Positions 12,368 through 23,923 of a stretch of DNA of 64,000 nucleotides are shown one piece after another. The stretch's first letter is position 1. Each line of letters opens with the position of its first letter. Made by a program: the position numbers and the translations under genes. The stretch lies in NCBI GenBank assembly GCA_015178975.1, contig WHVD01000010.1, positions 62,001-126,000 of the forward strand, in the 5' to 3' direction. The DNA comes from Hysterangium stoloniferum. Its lineage: Eukaryota; Basidiomycota; Agaricomycetes; Hysterangiales; Hysterangiaceae. The notes below the pieces were generated by a model that saw only the letters and a program-made list of their open reading frames with translations, searched no databases and was not told where the DNA came from.

Positions 12368-14741
12368 CGTGAATTTGAACGTAGACCTTATAAATGTATA
12401 TGCGTAGATGGAACAGTGAGAGCTCAATCTAGTGGCGTAGTCGTCTTAAATCATAGTATTTCATTTCTCAATATTATTTGATAATTATGAGGTGTAAAAT
12501 TTCACAGTATGAGTCTATTATCCTTGTGTACGGCTAGAAATCTATTTGAGCATTCACTCTTCAAATCATGCATTGTTCAAGCACTCGCCCCATGATTCCT
12601 CCTATAATGATAAATATCCAAGTGAACACTGACGACAGTGTACAACTGTCGTGCTCCCCTCTGACATCACGCTTGTGTGGCCTTTTTTTCTGCCGCCGCC
12701 CGCAGCTTTAATGAGGTCCACGACACGACGACACTAAATTTCTTAAATCATATCTTGATTTAGACGTGGCCGTTGTCAAGATCATATGACCCGTTCGCCT
12801 GGATAATTGTCGTCATTCCACCAAACCTAACAATTGCTCTCACAATTAGCTACCCTTAGACTTCTGGTTACGGCCGATGAATTTGAAGGCCTATCTACCC
12901 GTTTATACCACATGCTAGAGTGGCAGCCACATGCATTGATTTCAAGTCGAGCTACGTTTGCCGTAATTGGATTGGCACCGTGTCTAGCGCTCGGCGCCGC
13001 CGCAAGATTGTAATTTCGACATGGACCTCGCCCTCTTCGTGACGGTTATCAGATCTTTCTGCGAATGAATTTCAGATCTGATTATTACCTTCATGACCAG
13101 CCACTTTTTCCCTTTACATCCCTCCGAACATGTTACTAGAACAATCTATAACAGTTTTCGACTCCCATTGAAAGATCATGAGTATCATCACATAAGTATA
13201 AATGGATTATATCCCAGTCTCCCAATGCATTAAGTGGCATACACTTGATCGAATGAGGAGATGAGGACAATGATAAATTTGGTGTCATTACACCAAAGCA
13301 AACTTGGATGACATCCTCGTAACTCACCTGTTTTGTGTCTTTCTCCATGCTCATCTCTGAGCCTCACTATAGATGTTTTTTCATTCACAGGCAACTGTTT
13401 TTCTGATCCGTTTGTATCAATGCGGTTCAACACTTCCACATATCATCATTCTGGCGAAGGTTCCCTGTTTGATTTAAGAAGTTTTGAAACGTGCCTGATC
13501 GAACACGTAGGTACAAGGAATTGCTTGTCCTTAATTTGGTGACTGAATGCTTCTGATCTGTATTGGGTGCGATTCAGCACTTCCACAAATCACGTCAATG
13601 CAACGAAGTCCTACATTTAAACGAGGAGTCCTTAAGCGGATAGAGGAAGTTGAGTGTTGGAAGTGACAAGCGCACGCTGGGTTAATTAGCGATTGTCTTG
13701 ATGTAGATTGTCGGTCTGGCTTCACCAACCCACTCCCTCACAAAGGGTAACCGACAACAGACCTTTCAAAGGGTTCTGAAGCCCGAGGAATGAAGATTCA
13801 GGGTGGACCGCGAATATGAGTTGAAAGAGAACTCAATTGTGCTTAGGGCCGACTATATCAATTCGCCAATTATATCATATTTAGTTAAGACTTCTCCCGA
13901 CCCAAATATTTTCTTCGGCCCTAGCGCTCCAGACAAGTAAAGATGCTTGAAAACTACAAAGTCTAACTCTGACTAGCGATTCTGATAGCACAATGCAGAC
14001 CACTTTAGATTTACATGTCATTAGTGTAGAGAAGGGAAACAGGAGTGTCATGTGTCTGGCGTTGAACCCGATGACTTGGAAACAATGCCAAATATGGAGC
14101 ACTCCTTTCGCGTGTTCAGTAAAGAAGTTTAATGCGACAGGCAGGCCTATTAATTCATCAACCTGCTATGCGATATTTGCCAGGTATCCCAATACCGTCT
14201 GTTTCCTTCCCTGGTTCCTGTCTAGTTGCATGACAGCTTCTGTAATCGGCTATTTTCAACTCAACTTGGAATCGTCGAATTTCCTGTTCCGCGGCTGTGC
14301 GGTTCCTCTTCTTGGATCAGGTTAAGGGCAGCCTGTCAAATACCGCCCGCACCGATTCATTCACCGTTAAGCGAGCTTTCGTGATAGAACCAATATAACA
14401 TAACGGTTGCGACGCGATGTCCGTTTACAAACCCACAAGTAACAACAATCGATGTCATCTTTGTTATATGTTATTTAAGTTTCCTCATAGAATCAACGAC
14501 GATACTAGAACCTTGATTAAACTCTTACTCCGTCCACTAGCTTTCCACCGAAGCTTTTCACAATCCACGTCCCACTTACTGTACAGTTATCTCCTATTAT
14601 CAAAAGAATGGATATTGGATTTAACAGTGACATTGAGTCCACTCACCCCGCACACGCCTTCTTTTCTTCATCATCTTTGCCCCATCTGTGAGTTCACTCC
14701 GTCATGGTCCTTGATTTGTTTGTCAACAGTTGTGCTCATTA
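12368..14741. other. Inner part of right arm, no gene assigned
   Basis: Mirror of 5160-7506. An open frame of 110 codons at 13993-14325 corresponds to only 73 codons in the left arm, so coding is unlikely. About 40 extra bases with a T run and GC-rich sequence lie near 12680-12720. The part after 14530 is also kept in the third copy, and a GTGAGT...CAACAG intron-like pair occurs at 14693-14729 just before the conserved upstream exon. Confidence 0.45.
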
Positions 14742-14939
14742 ATGCAATATAGTGAGGCGGGTTCCAGTGAGAATCCACCCACGGGTGCTATCGACCTCAA
14801 CCATACGTGAGTTGCGTTTAAGACGACGTTAAGTCTACATTTATCTATTATTCTGCTGTGTAGGACGGCCCTGTCGGATGGCGTTCCACTCGTTACAGAG
14901 TCTGTCTTTAAAGAGTGGGAACAGTGGGATCAATATTAG
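14742..14939 (+). other. Conserved upstream exon pair of the Cys/His-cluster gene
   Basis: ATG at 14742 opens a 65-base exon (MQYSEAGSSENPPTGAIDLN...) with a GTGAGT donor at 14807 and an acceptor at 14863. The second piece runs to a stop at 14939. The divergent paralogue at 54840 keeps similar residues (CSEASCNNNPHTDVVNPNYT) and the same intron position, which argues for coding use. In the paralogue this segment can be spliced in phase to the main exon. Here the matching acceptor AG is absent, so it may be a 46-codon upstream ORF. Confidence 0.5.
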
Positions 14940-14968
14940 TGAGCATTATACCATCAACATTTCCTACA

Positions 14969-16963
14969 ATGTCATCTCATCCGTGGTCACATTATTGTCG
15001 GCACAGCCAACCAGATGAAGGTCACCCTATGGGCTTCAGTGGTGTGCCGGTGCACACTCAACACCATGTGTTCAAGTCGGTTCCTACTCAAGGATATACT
15101 CATGGTGGGCTCATGGATAGGCCGGCTAACGAGAACCCATTGGCGGGTTACCATAACGTTCCGTTTGCTGATCTGGGTCCCCCGGAACCCATTTATCATC
15201 ATCACGGTTCTCATCATGGGTATGTGCTTTGACAATCGTTATTTTCCCTTCCTTATTTTGAAACGTTGTAAAGGCATCCTCTCCGGAATCCTGTCTTTGA
15301 TGCGAACTCATTCAGTGTCGGCACTGGAAATACGAGCTGGAATATGAGAAGGATCCCGTCACCTCCCATCTCCAGTTCGTCTTCCAGTAGCGACCGCAAC
15401 CAGGTGTTTGATTATACATCGTGAGTCCAGACCTACCGATTAATTTTTTAATTTGATAATTTCACCCATTCCCCACCCTAGAGAAATGACTTCTTCACAA
15501 GTGACCATTGAGGATTACAGTGAGCGGTTCGGCATTGTCCCACCTGCATTACCCAGGTATTCTTTCACACATGGCCATGAGTATGAGTGAGTTTATTGCG
15601 ATGAAATACTTATGACCCTTTTACAAATTGTTCGATCCAGCTATATCACCCGACACCCAGATCCACTCGGAGAGGTATATGCCTTGCAAGGACATACCCA
15701 AGAAAATTACTGTTATCCTGGATTCTCCCCTCTTAATCAACCGTATCTATCGGCGCTTCCAAATAGGAGACAATCTCCTACAGCTCAACTGACGGGGATA
15801 CAGGATACATACATTTCGTCGTATTCGTCACTCGCTGGATGGAATGGGTATGCAAAATATAAGCTTAGTACAGACGTGTCATTAATTTGAATTCAATTGC
15901 AATGAAAACTCAGGGATTCTAATTCCACAGTTGCCACGAGTGCTTCAATATCTACAAACCTGGCATCTCTCCCAAATCCGGGTGGCACTGTCCCTGCAGC
16001 CGCGTTTACAACTCCAGGTCGCTCTCTCAGGTATTACTGCTGTTAATTGAAGTTCACGATAAATCTGCTGATCACTGTGGTCTGTGGTGCAGCTTGACGA
16101 CCAATCCGGCTTATGTGCACGGGTTTCCAATGCAACGGACGCCACACTGGCCAGTGGCCTTTCCTTGGGTTGACGAGGCGCATAGGTAGACATTATTTCA
16201 TTACACCTAAATGAAACTACTAATTCAATATATCACCAGGAGCTCCTCCGCCAACCCAACAATGTTAAATACGAGTCCTGAACCGTCGGCAGGAGGCGAT
16301 GGCCTTCCTGTCCCCGGACACAGGAGCCCCGGAAATCGGCGGATCGGCGGGAATTCACCCGTTGAGGCTGCTTTCATATCTCCCCATGGTCCAACACCAA
16401 CATTTTCCTCGTCCCTCCAAACCTTACCCACTCTTGGCCGCATATCTCCACCTCCGTGGGAAAAGCCTTGCCCATATGGGCCTAAATACGGCCCCAAGAT
16501 GCCGTGTAACTTTTCAACGTATTTGCGCCATCCATTTAAACACTGGGTGGTGCACGTGCGGGATCAGTTGGCCGCCATTCGCACCCATCGCCTGAAACTT
16601 CAGGATGGGTGGATCATTAACACCAGCGAAAAGTGGGAAAAGGGAAAGAAATACATCAGTGACTTCTGCCCCAGTTGTCACAAAACTTTCCCCGGACCAA
16701 GGGAGGTACGGCATCACGTGATGTCCACTCCCGAGTGTTCAAAACTTGCCCTCTGCAAATGTTGCGCCCCAGGAGCGGGGCATCAGAAGGGGTGCGCAGA
16801 GTGTTCAGACCTCCTGCGAACACTCATAATTCGCAGCTATGTCCAAATAGCTAAGGAAATTGGATATAGTCACCCGGGAGATCCAGATCTCCAAAACATT
16901 GCTGACAGGAAGGTGGTAGAAGGGGCGGTGGAGCAAGATCTCGAAAAACGAGAGTATGATTGA
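14969..16963 (+). CDS. Cys/His-cluster gene, copy 2 (intact), unknown function
   Basis: Seven exons read through in one phase and give about 547 residues: 14969-15219, 15274-15420, 15482-15586, 15641-15847, 15914-16030, 16093-16185 and 16240-16963. Every intron is GT..AG and 50-66 bp. Residues 1-300 are low-complexity and rich in His, Pro, Ser, Tyr and Gly (MSSHPWSHYCRHSQPDEG...). The last exon holds PPPWEKPCPYGPKYGPK, then a compact C-terminal domain (about 330-547) with CPSCHKTF..(11)..HH..C (C2HC spacing), CKCC, HQKGCAEC and an acidic end. A disordered N-terminus plus a C-terminal Cys/His domain suggests a nucleic-acid-binding or transcription-factor-like protein; this is inference only. 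A further ATG exon lies upstream. Three relatives exist in this window (2946, 40265, 54840). Confidence 0.72.
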
Positions 16964-17137
16964 TGGAGGATGGTGATGAAGATAACCAGCGCACCTAGTC
17001 ATCTTATATTTTATATTAATTTTACCATATTAAACTCAACCCATCATTCGTCCGTCGTCATGATCGATGAAGGGCTTGGTCACAACCGGGGTAACATTGA
17101 CCTTCGCAGGCGTCAGGAACGGAAGGTTTATTACGTG

Positions 17138-17557
17138 TCAACGTATTTTTGTAAGCTTAGGATCGGAGTTATTTAAATCATTTACATGTAAGATATAGAA
17201 CAAGAGAGGCCGATAACATTCTAAGCAGTATAACATCAGATATTGCTTGCTGATGGTTGTGGGGTGTGGTGTAGCTTCCCTCCAATACATGGGAATTGTT
17301 GACACGACATCGATCAGGAGTCGGCGGGGCGGCAAACTCGTCTTTTCGTGGTAGCCTTTCTCGGAAATATACATCAGATTCTTGTGTGGGTGAAGGGTGC
17401 GACAAAAGACTTGTAGATCATAACTGATCAGTGGGCTACTGCAAAGTTCCATAGACGAGAGTCCATTAACTACATTGAATATACCACCTGCTAATATATT
17501 ATAACCATAAAGAATACACAGCAAATTGGAGGCGTCCCCAATGGGCTTCCAAGACAA
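17138..17557 (-). CDS. Hypothetical 139-codon ORF, copy 2
   Basis: An open minus-strand frame downstream of, and convergent with, the Cys/His-cluster gene, starting MSWKPIGDASNLLCILYG. No signal peptide, domain or clear membrane segment was recognised. The equivalent is broken by an indel in copy 1 and has a different C-terminus in copy 3 (42102-41725). That pattern fits noncoding or relaxed sequence as well as a small gene. No splice sites were resolved. Confidence 0.25.
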   Translation of the reverse strand: MSWKPIGDASNLLCILYGYNILAGGIFNVVNGLSSMELCSSPLISYDLQVFCRTLHPHKNLMYISEKGYHEKTSLPPRRLLIDVVSTIPMYWREATPHPTTISKQYLMLYCLECYRPLLFYILHVNDLNNSDPKLTKIR

Positions 17558-17739
17558 ATATCATGATATCCCAGCAACCTTCACATATATAGTTCTTGTC
17601 GCTATGACCAATGGAGAAATTTGCCGCACTCGGAGTCAGTACATAAGTTGACCCGTAGGCAACTGCCTCTAAACAAGTTGTTTGGAGGCACAGATAATCT
17701 ATCACGTGTGAAAAGGTTTTACCTTTCTCCGTGACCACC

Positions 17740-18928
17740 TAACACGCAGTTTTGCCGGATCAAAAGTTGCATTTCAACATATAGGACAAGAGCGAGATTT
17801 CAATATATTAATATTGCCCCATGGGATGATTTGGATATTATCCGCAAATGTGGCAATACAGTATAAAGTTACATGACCGAACATATGCATATGTCAGCTT
17901 GATTGGGGGGAGAAAACACAACCTCACTAATAAGGCAAGTATTGCTCATGAAGTATCCTAAATTAGTAGATTATCAACACAGAATGTAGCAAATGTCGCC
18001 GTTGCTTGATTCATATGAAAGTCTTGAATGGTGCTCCCAGGCTCATTTGTTCCAAAATGACTGGTCCCCCCAGGGTCTTAACTCAGTTATATGTCATTAC
18101 AATGGGTTAGACCCACAGCAGTCCAAGGTCAGGCAAAGACATGCATTTCACCGCAATGTGTATTTAATATAAGAGTTTACATTTGTCAGGATTTATTGGT
18201 GTCTGTTGGGAACCCATGAGGAAGTTCATGGTCTTGCTGTGCTATTTGTGGGGGTCACACTATAGTATCAGGTGGATATTCCATTTATTTGAGGGACACT
18301 TGGCAAGGTAGTACTTTACAGTAGCTGAAATGTCCGTGCCATGACTTGTCAAATCCCAACTCACCACTGCATGGGGTGGTAGAAGGAAATGCCACTAATC
18401 AATTCAGCCCCCAATACTCATTGGAAGCTCTTGCTTGTGGAAACCACTTCAAGAAGATCTATGAAGCCTGATATTTCCGGTAAATTTCAGAGCAATATTG
18501 CACTGGTTGAAGCTCCTGTGATTTCCTTAGGGCCTGAGAATCACAGTGTCAGCTGAGGATGGCTTTTAAAGGCTGCATCTTTGTGACCTGGTCCTCCATA
18601 TTTGGACTCTGTTGGAAAGGAAGGAAAACACTGTTGCTGCTTTGCCTGATCAGGGGTGATACGACCTGAGACATAAAGACTCCACCAGCCTATGGCCTCG
18701 GGTATAGACCCCCAACACCCCCAGCACTTAAGTAATTGTGAGAATGTATAAAAAGAAGACTATCATGACATAGAAACCTCAGTCCATTATCCCATATACG
18801 AGACAGTCTCAATGTTATTATATTTATTATTCCACATGTTATGGGCCTATTTTGACATCTCTATCTCTCAGATGCCAATTTCTTGTGGGAAATCTCTATC
18901 TCAACCACATTTTTTTTCCTTTTGATCC
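17740..18928. other. Repeat-arm sequence before copia fragment
   Basis: Same sequence as 991-2171 (inverted) and 42285-43730. It carries tataaaaag near 18748. A possible LTR or leader for the adjacent copia gag piece, but no matching second end was found. Confidence 0.35.
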
Positions 18929-19552
18929 ATGGCTACTACTCTCACAGACAAAGCATCAGAAGGCAGGAACTTCATGATATCCATACCATCTGTCCCACTT
19001 CTTCAGATGTTGTTGACATATACCAAGGCCAAGCTAGACAAGATCCTAGGTAATTACAAAGGGTGGTATTGTTATGCTACACATCACCTTACTATTACTG
19101 GCCTCATTGCCTATGCTCTGGGAACTTGTCACAAACCTACAAGCTCAAATTCCAATGATATTGAATTTGATATTCCTTTGACTTTCCTTTGACTTGTCTC
19201 ATTTTGACATTATATATGATTTCATTCTTAGATCATAGTTTAATCATAGTTAAATGAAGAAAGGCATAAAAGGGCTAATAGGAGCAAGGAAAGTCAGTCA
19301 GAAAACCCATATTATAATCTTCATTAATATTGCATTGGTAATTTGACTTCTATCTGAGATTTATTCAACTTGATTATTCATGTGCTTCTGTGTTCTATAT
19401 TTGTCTCACACTTTATCAACAGGACAAATTCAATACTTTGTCAAATGAGGCATCTGTACTCAATATTGTTGAATATTCTTCAATCATTATTCAACTTTAT
19501 TGAGTAAAATCTGATTCATGTCAGAACTGCCAGAAAGCCTAACACCTCAGAG
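18929..19552 (+). mobile_element. Copia-type gag fragment (fossil), copy in right arm
   Basis: Frame 18929-19192 resembles the start of copia Gag (KLDKILGNYKGW, HLTITGLIAYALG, HKPTSS). An AT-rich tail shared with the other copies follows. At about 19553 it is replaced by the end of a minus-strand gypsy element. In the copy at 28954 the copia gag region goes on beyond this point, so the junction here is secondary. Confidence 0.55.
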
Positions 19553-20021
19553 GTCATCATAACCCCATGGTAGAAGAAACAACCCTCTGCTTCTTTCACT
19601 TGCCCTGGAAGCTATGACTACTACCATCATGTTCCCTATCATGTTGCCTTGGTGCCATTCCACATGGCTCTAATCTCTCTGCCAATACAACAGACTGGTT
19701 CTGCTCCCTCCACACCCAAGTGTGGTCCCTACTGAGGTGTAGTCACAACATCGGTCACCATACACCTCTGTTGCTCCTGCATCTCAATAATGCATTGGTG
19801 AGCCCTCTCCACCTCTTCCCTCTGTAATGCCCACATGATCTGCACCCCTTTCAGAGTGCTATCATGTATGGCATTTAAAGTCACAGTGAAGAACTCTGAA
19901 GCAATCTGTGTCTGGCTATCCTTGGTAGACATGGTGGGACAGCCAAAGGAGGAAGATGAATGAGAGGTGCAGCTGATCCAACATAAATACATGGTAAACA
20001 CTGTGTGCTTGACAGGTGAGA
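19553..20021 (-). mobile_element. Gypsy 3'-end fragment (fossil)
   Basis: The minus-strand frame starting MSTKDSQTQIASEFFTVTLN is the small ORF downstream of integrase/chromodomain in the element at 44350-47066. The fragment ends where the next element's LTR remnant begins. Confidence 0.55.
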
Positions 20022-20029
20022 TTCCAACC

Positions 20030-20211
20030 CACAACCTCCAACCTCCAACCTACGACCCACGACCCCTGCCCAGACTTCCCGGGATTCCTGTCCACCTGTT
20101 TGAAATTGGACAACACGATCTAGCGAGGGCACAGCCTATAAGCTGAAGCCAAGTCCTACTGGATATCCCGTGGGTTTCTCTGGAAACCCGCCCTGTGTGT
20201 GTATCCTAACA
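20030..20211 (+). repeat. Truncated 5' LTR of E1
   Basis: Matches the last 180-190 bp of the 3' LTR and ends ...TATCCTAACA. The outer part is missing where it meets the right arm. No convincing primer-binding site was recognised directly after it. Confidence 0.8.
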
Positions 20212-20358
20212 GTATTTTCTGACTAACACTCACAGATTGTTTTCATTATCCCACCAAGAAGAAATACATGCGCACAGGCATCATTACCTGGACCGTCGAC
20301 TCTTCATTCCCCATTAACTCTGTATACCAGCCAGACGCTTGCGAACCAGTCGGAATCC

Positions 20359-21360
20359 ATGGAAGAAGCCAGTATCGAGGAAGTCCTGGAAAACCAGGAC
20401 GAACCTGAGCACGAGGAAGAATCTGTGGCCCCCGACAAGGGCAAAGGTGTCAAAAATCCTCCGCCTATCAAACGACCACACTCGAGGGATCCTACTTCTG
20501 AATTTTTAGCAGGTACTGTAGATAAATTCATGATGCACCTGCTTGAAGAACGAAAGAAAGAGGAACAAGAACCTCCACGGTCAAAAGTCAATGCTCTGGA
20601 ACCCTTCACGGGTTCCAACCCAAACAAACTCTCTACTTTCCTCATGCAATGTCACTTCAATTTCCGTGATCGTGCTGCTGCATTCTCCACGGACTCCCAA
20701 AAAGTTAACTACGCACTTTCATATTTGTCGGGATCCACGTTGAAATGGTTCGAACCGGTTTTTAGTGGGATTTCCGAGGAAGAGCTGCTCTGGCTCGAAA
20801 ATTGGGAGGCTTTTGTTGAGGAGCTTGAAACCAACTTCGGCCCGTATGACCTGACAGGAGAAGCCGAGAACACTCTCACAAATCTTTGTATGAAGGACAC
20901 GCAGCGCATCATGGACTACATTGTCCAATTCAATAATCTTGCAGCTTGTTGTCAGTGGGGTGATCCCGCCCTCCGCCACCAATTCTACGCCAGTCTGCCA
21001 TCTCACCTTAAAGACAAAGTCTCGAAAGGAGAAGATGGCAAGCCAAAAACCCTGTCCCGTATGTACCTCAAAGCTCAAAATGTGGACGCACATTATTGGG
21101 AACATTGCACGGAAGTTGCCCACAAGACATCCGCGGACAAAGTGAACAAGTCCAGGGCCAATAAAAACAACAACAATTCGTCAACCAGCAACCAGAACTC
21201 CATGCAATCCGACAAGAAGAATGACAAAAAGTCTTCAAACAACAACAACAACAAGGACAATAAGGACAATAACAAGGGTCAACAGTTCGGCAAGCAAGCC
21301 GGAAAACCCGACCTCTCAGGCAAACTTGGACCCGATGGCAAATTGACCCCACAGGAATGA
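20359..21360 (+). mobile_element. E1 Gag region (fossil)
   Basis: A 333-codon frame with a Retrotrans_gag-type core (LEPFTGSNPNKLSTFLMQC, LSGSTLKWFEP) and an Asn/Lys-rich low-complexity tail. A CX2CX4HX4C knuckle (CLLCGKPGHQVPEC) follows just downstream at about 21385-21430. In the family this is the capsid/nucleocapsid precursor. Confidence 0.88.
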
Positions 21361-21641
21361 CAATGTCATATGGACAACAACCTCTGTCTCTTGTGCGGGA
21401 AACCCGGTCATCAAGTCCCAGAATGTCCGCTGGCAAAAGCAAACTCTTCAAAGGGGAGAACAGCCAAGGCCTCCACGGAAACCCCGTCGAAGGACAAACT
21501 GGCTTCTGACTTGAAAAAAGAGTAAGCAACCCCGCAGACTCCGCGTGGGTTGGGGGTTGCGTTGCCTCTCCGCGCATTCAAGAGTTTACTCGCCTCAACA
21601 CATCCGCTCTTTCACATTCTGATTCATTTTTCATTAAACTT

Positions 21642-23670
21642 ATGTCTAATATGATCCCGAAATTCGTTTTTTCAGCTCTTATAGATTCCGGCTCAACTCA
21701 TTGTTTTTTAGATACAAAATTCATGCAAAAAAATTCTTTGTCAACTTATCTGATAAATCCCATCTGTCTCTGCCTCTTCGATGGCACAAGTAATTCGGGT
21801 GTTACCCAAGCTTGTGATTTATCCATCTGTTTCCCTTGTGGAACAACTCATTTGGTCACTTTCTATGTGACCCAGTTAGACTCAAGTTGCTCGGTGGTCC
21901 TAGGACATAACTGGCTTACCTGCTACAATCCGTTGATTGACTGGATAGCTAACAGTATAACATTCTGGACTCCCATGGCAGCCGAGGAAACTGCGCCTGG
22001 CCTCCACAGCACCCATGGCCTTCCCAGCACCTGCAGTCTCGAGGACTCCTGTGATCCCTACAGCACCCACAGCTTCCCTGGAACCCATGGCACCTCCGTC
22101 CATTTCTCTGATTAATGCTGCAGCTTTTATTAGGGCTTCAAAAATAGATGGGTCCCAGGCGTTCACTATCAACTTAAAAATTGATGAAGCAACTGGACAT
22201 TTTTCAACCCCGGTATCTGAATCTGAGCAAGCCGCTGACCTAGAAGGCATCCCGGAGAAATATCATGACTTCGCGGATGTTTTTTGCAAGCGGAAAGCTG
22301 ACCGGCTTCCACCTCACAGAGAATACGACTTAAAAATCGATCTTGAAGATGGCGCCCAGCCACCCCTAGGACATATTTACCCGCTTTCGTCCACAGAACT
22401 ATCTGCAATCCGTGATTTCCTGGATGAACATTTGTCCATAGGTTTTATCCGCCCCTCAAAGTCTCCTTTTGGAGCACCTGTTCTGTTTGTCAGAAAAAAG
22501 GATGGATCCCTTTGACTTTGTGTTGATTTTAGAGGACTCAATGCTGTCACCAAAAAGGATAAATGTCCACTCCCACTTATATCTGATCTGCTCGATGCTC
22601 CGTGGAATGCCCGGATTTACACCAAAATAGATCTCAAGCACACCTATCATTTGGTCCGGATCGCCACGGGTGATGAATGGAAAACCACTTTTAGAACCTG
22701 TTATGGGGCCTTTGAGTGGTTGGTGATCCCCTTTGGACTCACCAATGCTCCATCTGTTTTTCAGCATTTTATCAACGACATTTTCTCCGACATGCTCGAT
22801 GTATGCGTCATTGTTTACTTGGACAACATTCTTATCTACTCCGAGAATCCCGTGGAACATGATAAACAAGTCCGTGAAGTTCTCTGGAGGCTCAGACAAC
22901 ATGGTTTATTCACGAATGGCAAAAAATGTACTTTTGACACGGACTCTGTGGAATACCTAGGTTTCATGATGGGACTCGATGGACTCCGCATGGATGAAAC
23001 TAAAGTGCAAGTCATCAAAGATTGGCCCGAACCCCAAAAAGTTAAAGACATACAATCCTTCCTTGGCTTTGCCAATTTTTACTGACAGTTTATCCGTGGA
23101 TATTCTGACATCACGGTACCCCTTACCCATCTTACGCGTAAGGGTACTCCGTGGAATTTTAATGATAAGTGTCAAAAAGCTTTCAATCTTTTAAAAAATT
23201 CTTTTTCTACAGCTCCTATTCTGTCGCATTTGGAAACCAGACTTCCCACTCATTGTCGAAACGGACGCCTCGGATTATGCGCTTGGAGCCATTCTGTCTA
23301 TCCAGGACTCTGACGGAGAAAGTCCACCCCATGGCTTTTCTGTCCCGGACTTTTACCAGAGCAGAGCTCAACTACGACGTTCATGATAAAGAACTTCTGG
23401 CAATCTTTTCAGCTTTCAAAGTGTGGTGACACTATTTGGAAGGTTCAGGAGCTCCTATTGACGTTGTAACAGATCACAAAAACCTGGAATACTTCTCTAC
23501 CACAAAACATTTGACCCATCGGCAGGCCCGCTGGTCTGAATATCTATCTGCCTTCAACATGATTATCCGCTTTCGACCCGGCCATCTTGGCGGCAAACCC
23601 GATGCTTTAACTAGACAATGGGATGTCTATCCTAAAGAGGGGAGCAACGACTATGCAACGGTAAATCCAC
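21642..23670 (+). mobile_element. E1 protease, reverse transcriptase and RNase H regions (fossil)
   Basis: An aspartic protease signature ([13 protein letters not shown]) lies near 21672. Reverse transcriptase blocks lie in 22270-23085 ([39 protein letters not shown]). RNase H lies in 23240-23640 ([29 protein letters not shown]). The order is that of Ty3/gypsy. Confidence 0.85.
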
Positions 23671-23679
23671 ACAACCTGA

Positions 23680-23923
23680 TGTTAGATTATATAATACCAA
23701 CCATTGTTCCAACTGGGACCATATGGTGTACAGCTCTGAGTTCAGTGTGTATATGATCTAATAGGAATGGCACTTAGGGTTATATCCTTAAGTACAGTGT
23801 AAGACCAAACCTACCCAAGGTCAGATGGTGTAGTGGTTAACACCTTCGTTATGTAATCGAGAGATCCTGGGTTCAATCCCCAGTCTGGCTATTCATTTTC
23901 TACATTACTCATGTTTTCTAACA
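23680..23923 (+). mobile_element. 244 bp tRNA-bearing mini-LTR (solo), copy 1
   Basis: Starts TGTTAGA and ends TCTAACA, an exact 7 bp terminal inverted repeat. It is flanked by the 5 bp duplication CCTGA (23675-23679 and 23924-23928). These are the marks of integrase-mediated insertion of an LTR. It contains no ORF but has a complete tRNA-like gene (23819-23890). A near-identical copy lies at 58274-58518 with its own target duplication. It is best read as a solo LTR of a TRIM-like non-autonomous element, comparable in idea to Cassandra elements, which carry 5S rRNA. Confidence 0.85.
23819..23890 (+). tRNA. tRNA-like gene inside mini-LTR, copy 1
   Basis: 72 bases. Acceptor GGTCAGA pairs with TCTGGCT (with G-T wobbles), the D-arm is GTGT/ACAC with AGTGGTTA, and the T-arm is CTGGG-TTCAATC-CCCAG. 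Box A (TGGTGTAGTGG) and box B (GGTTCAATCC) are good Pol III promoters. The anticodon arm is poor: centred, the loop is TATGTAA, giving TGT (Thr), but with A and not T at position 33 and a T-T pair in the stem. So identity is unsure, and it may act only as an internal promoter. Confidence 0.65.

Larger units (their letters stand above)
12368..20021. repeat. Right arm of the large inverted repeat (copy 2)
   Basis: Reverse-complement partner of 1-7506, matched to the window edge at about 19905. The 14215-20021 part is also matched in direct orientation by 39612-44822. After about 20021 the arm gives way abruptly to a different gypsy LTR, whereas copy 3 continues into gypsy integrase sequence. 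The spacer between the arms (7507-12367) is single copy. Confidence 0.93.

Noticed and set aside
13993-14325. 110-codon ORF in the right arm
   Set aside because: The left-arm equivalent is shorter, third-copy coverage is partial, and it has no domain or codon evidence.
16225-16717. Minus-strand frames over the last exon of the Cys/His-cluster gene (and the same at 3192-3684 and 40777-41269)
   Set aside because: Antisense shadows. The sense frame has the Cys/His motif and consistent splicing.
18207-18925. Full copia LTR before the gag fragment
   Set aside because: It starts near TGTTGGGAACCC and has a TATA-like box, but no partner LTR, primer site or target duplication was found.
1-20021. 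The inverted arms as terminal repeats of one giant cargo transposon
   Set aside because: No captain-type recombinase, no target duplication and no outer end on the left are visible, and the arms themselves are mosaics of other elements.
23819-23890. Ordinary host tRNA gene
   Set aside because: It lies inside a mobile unit with TG..CA ends and target duplications, is repeated at another site, and has a poor anticodon arm.
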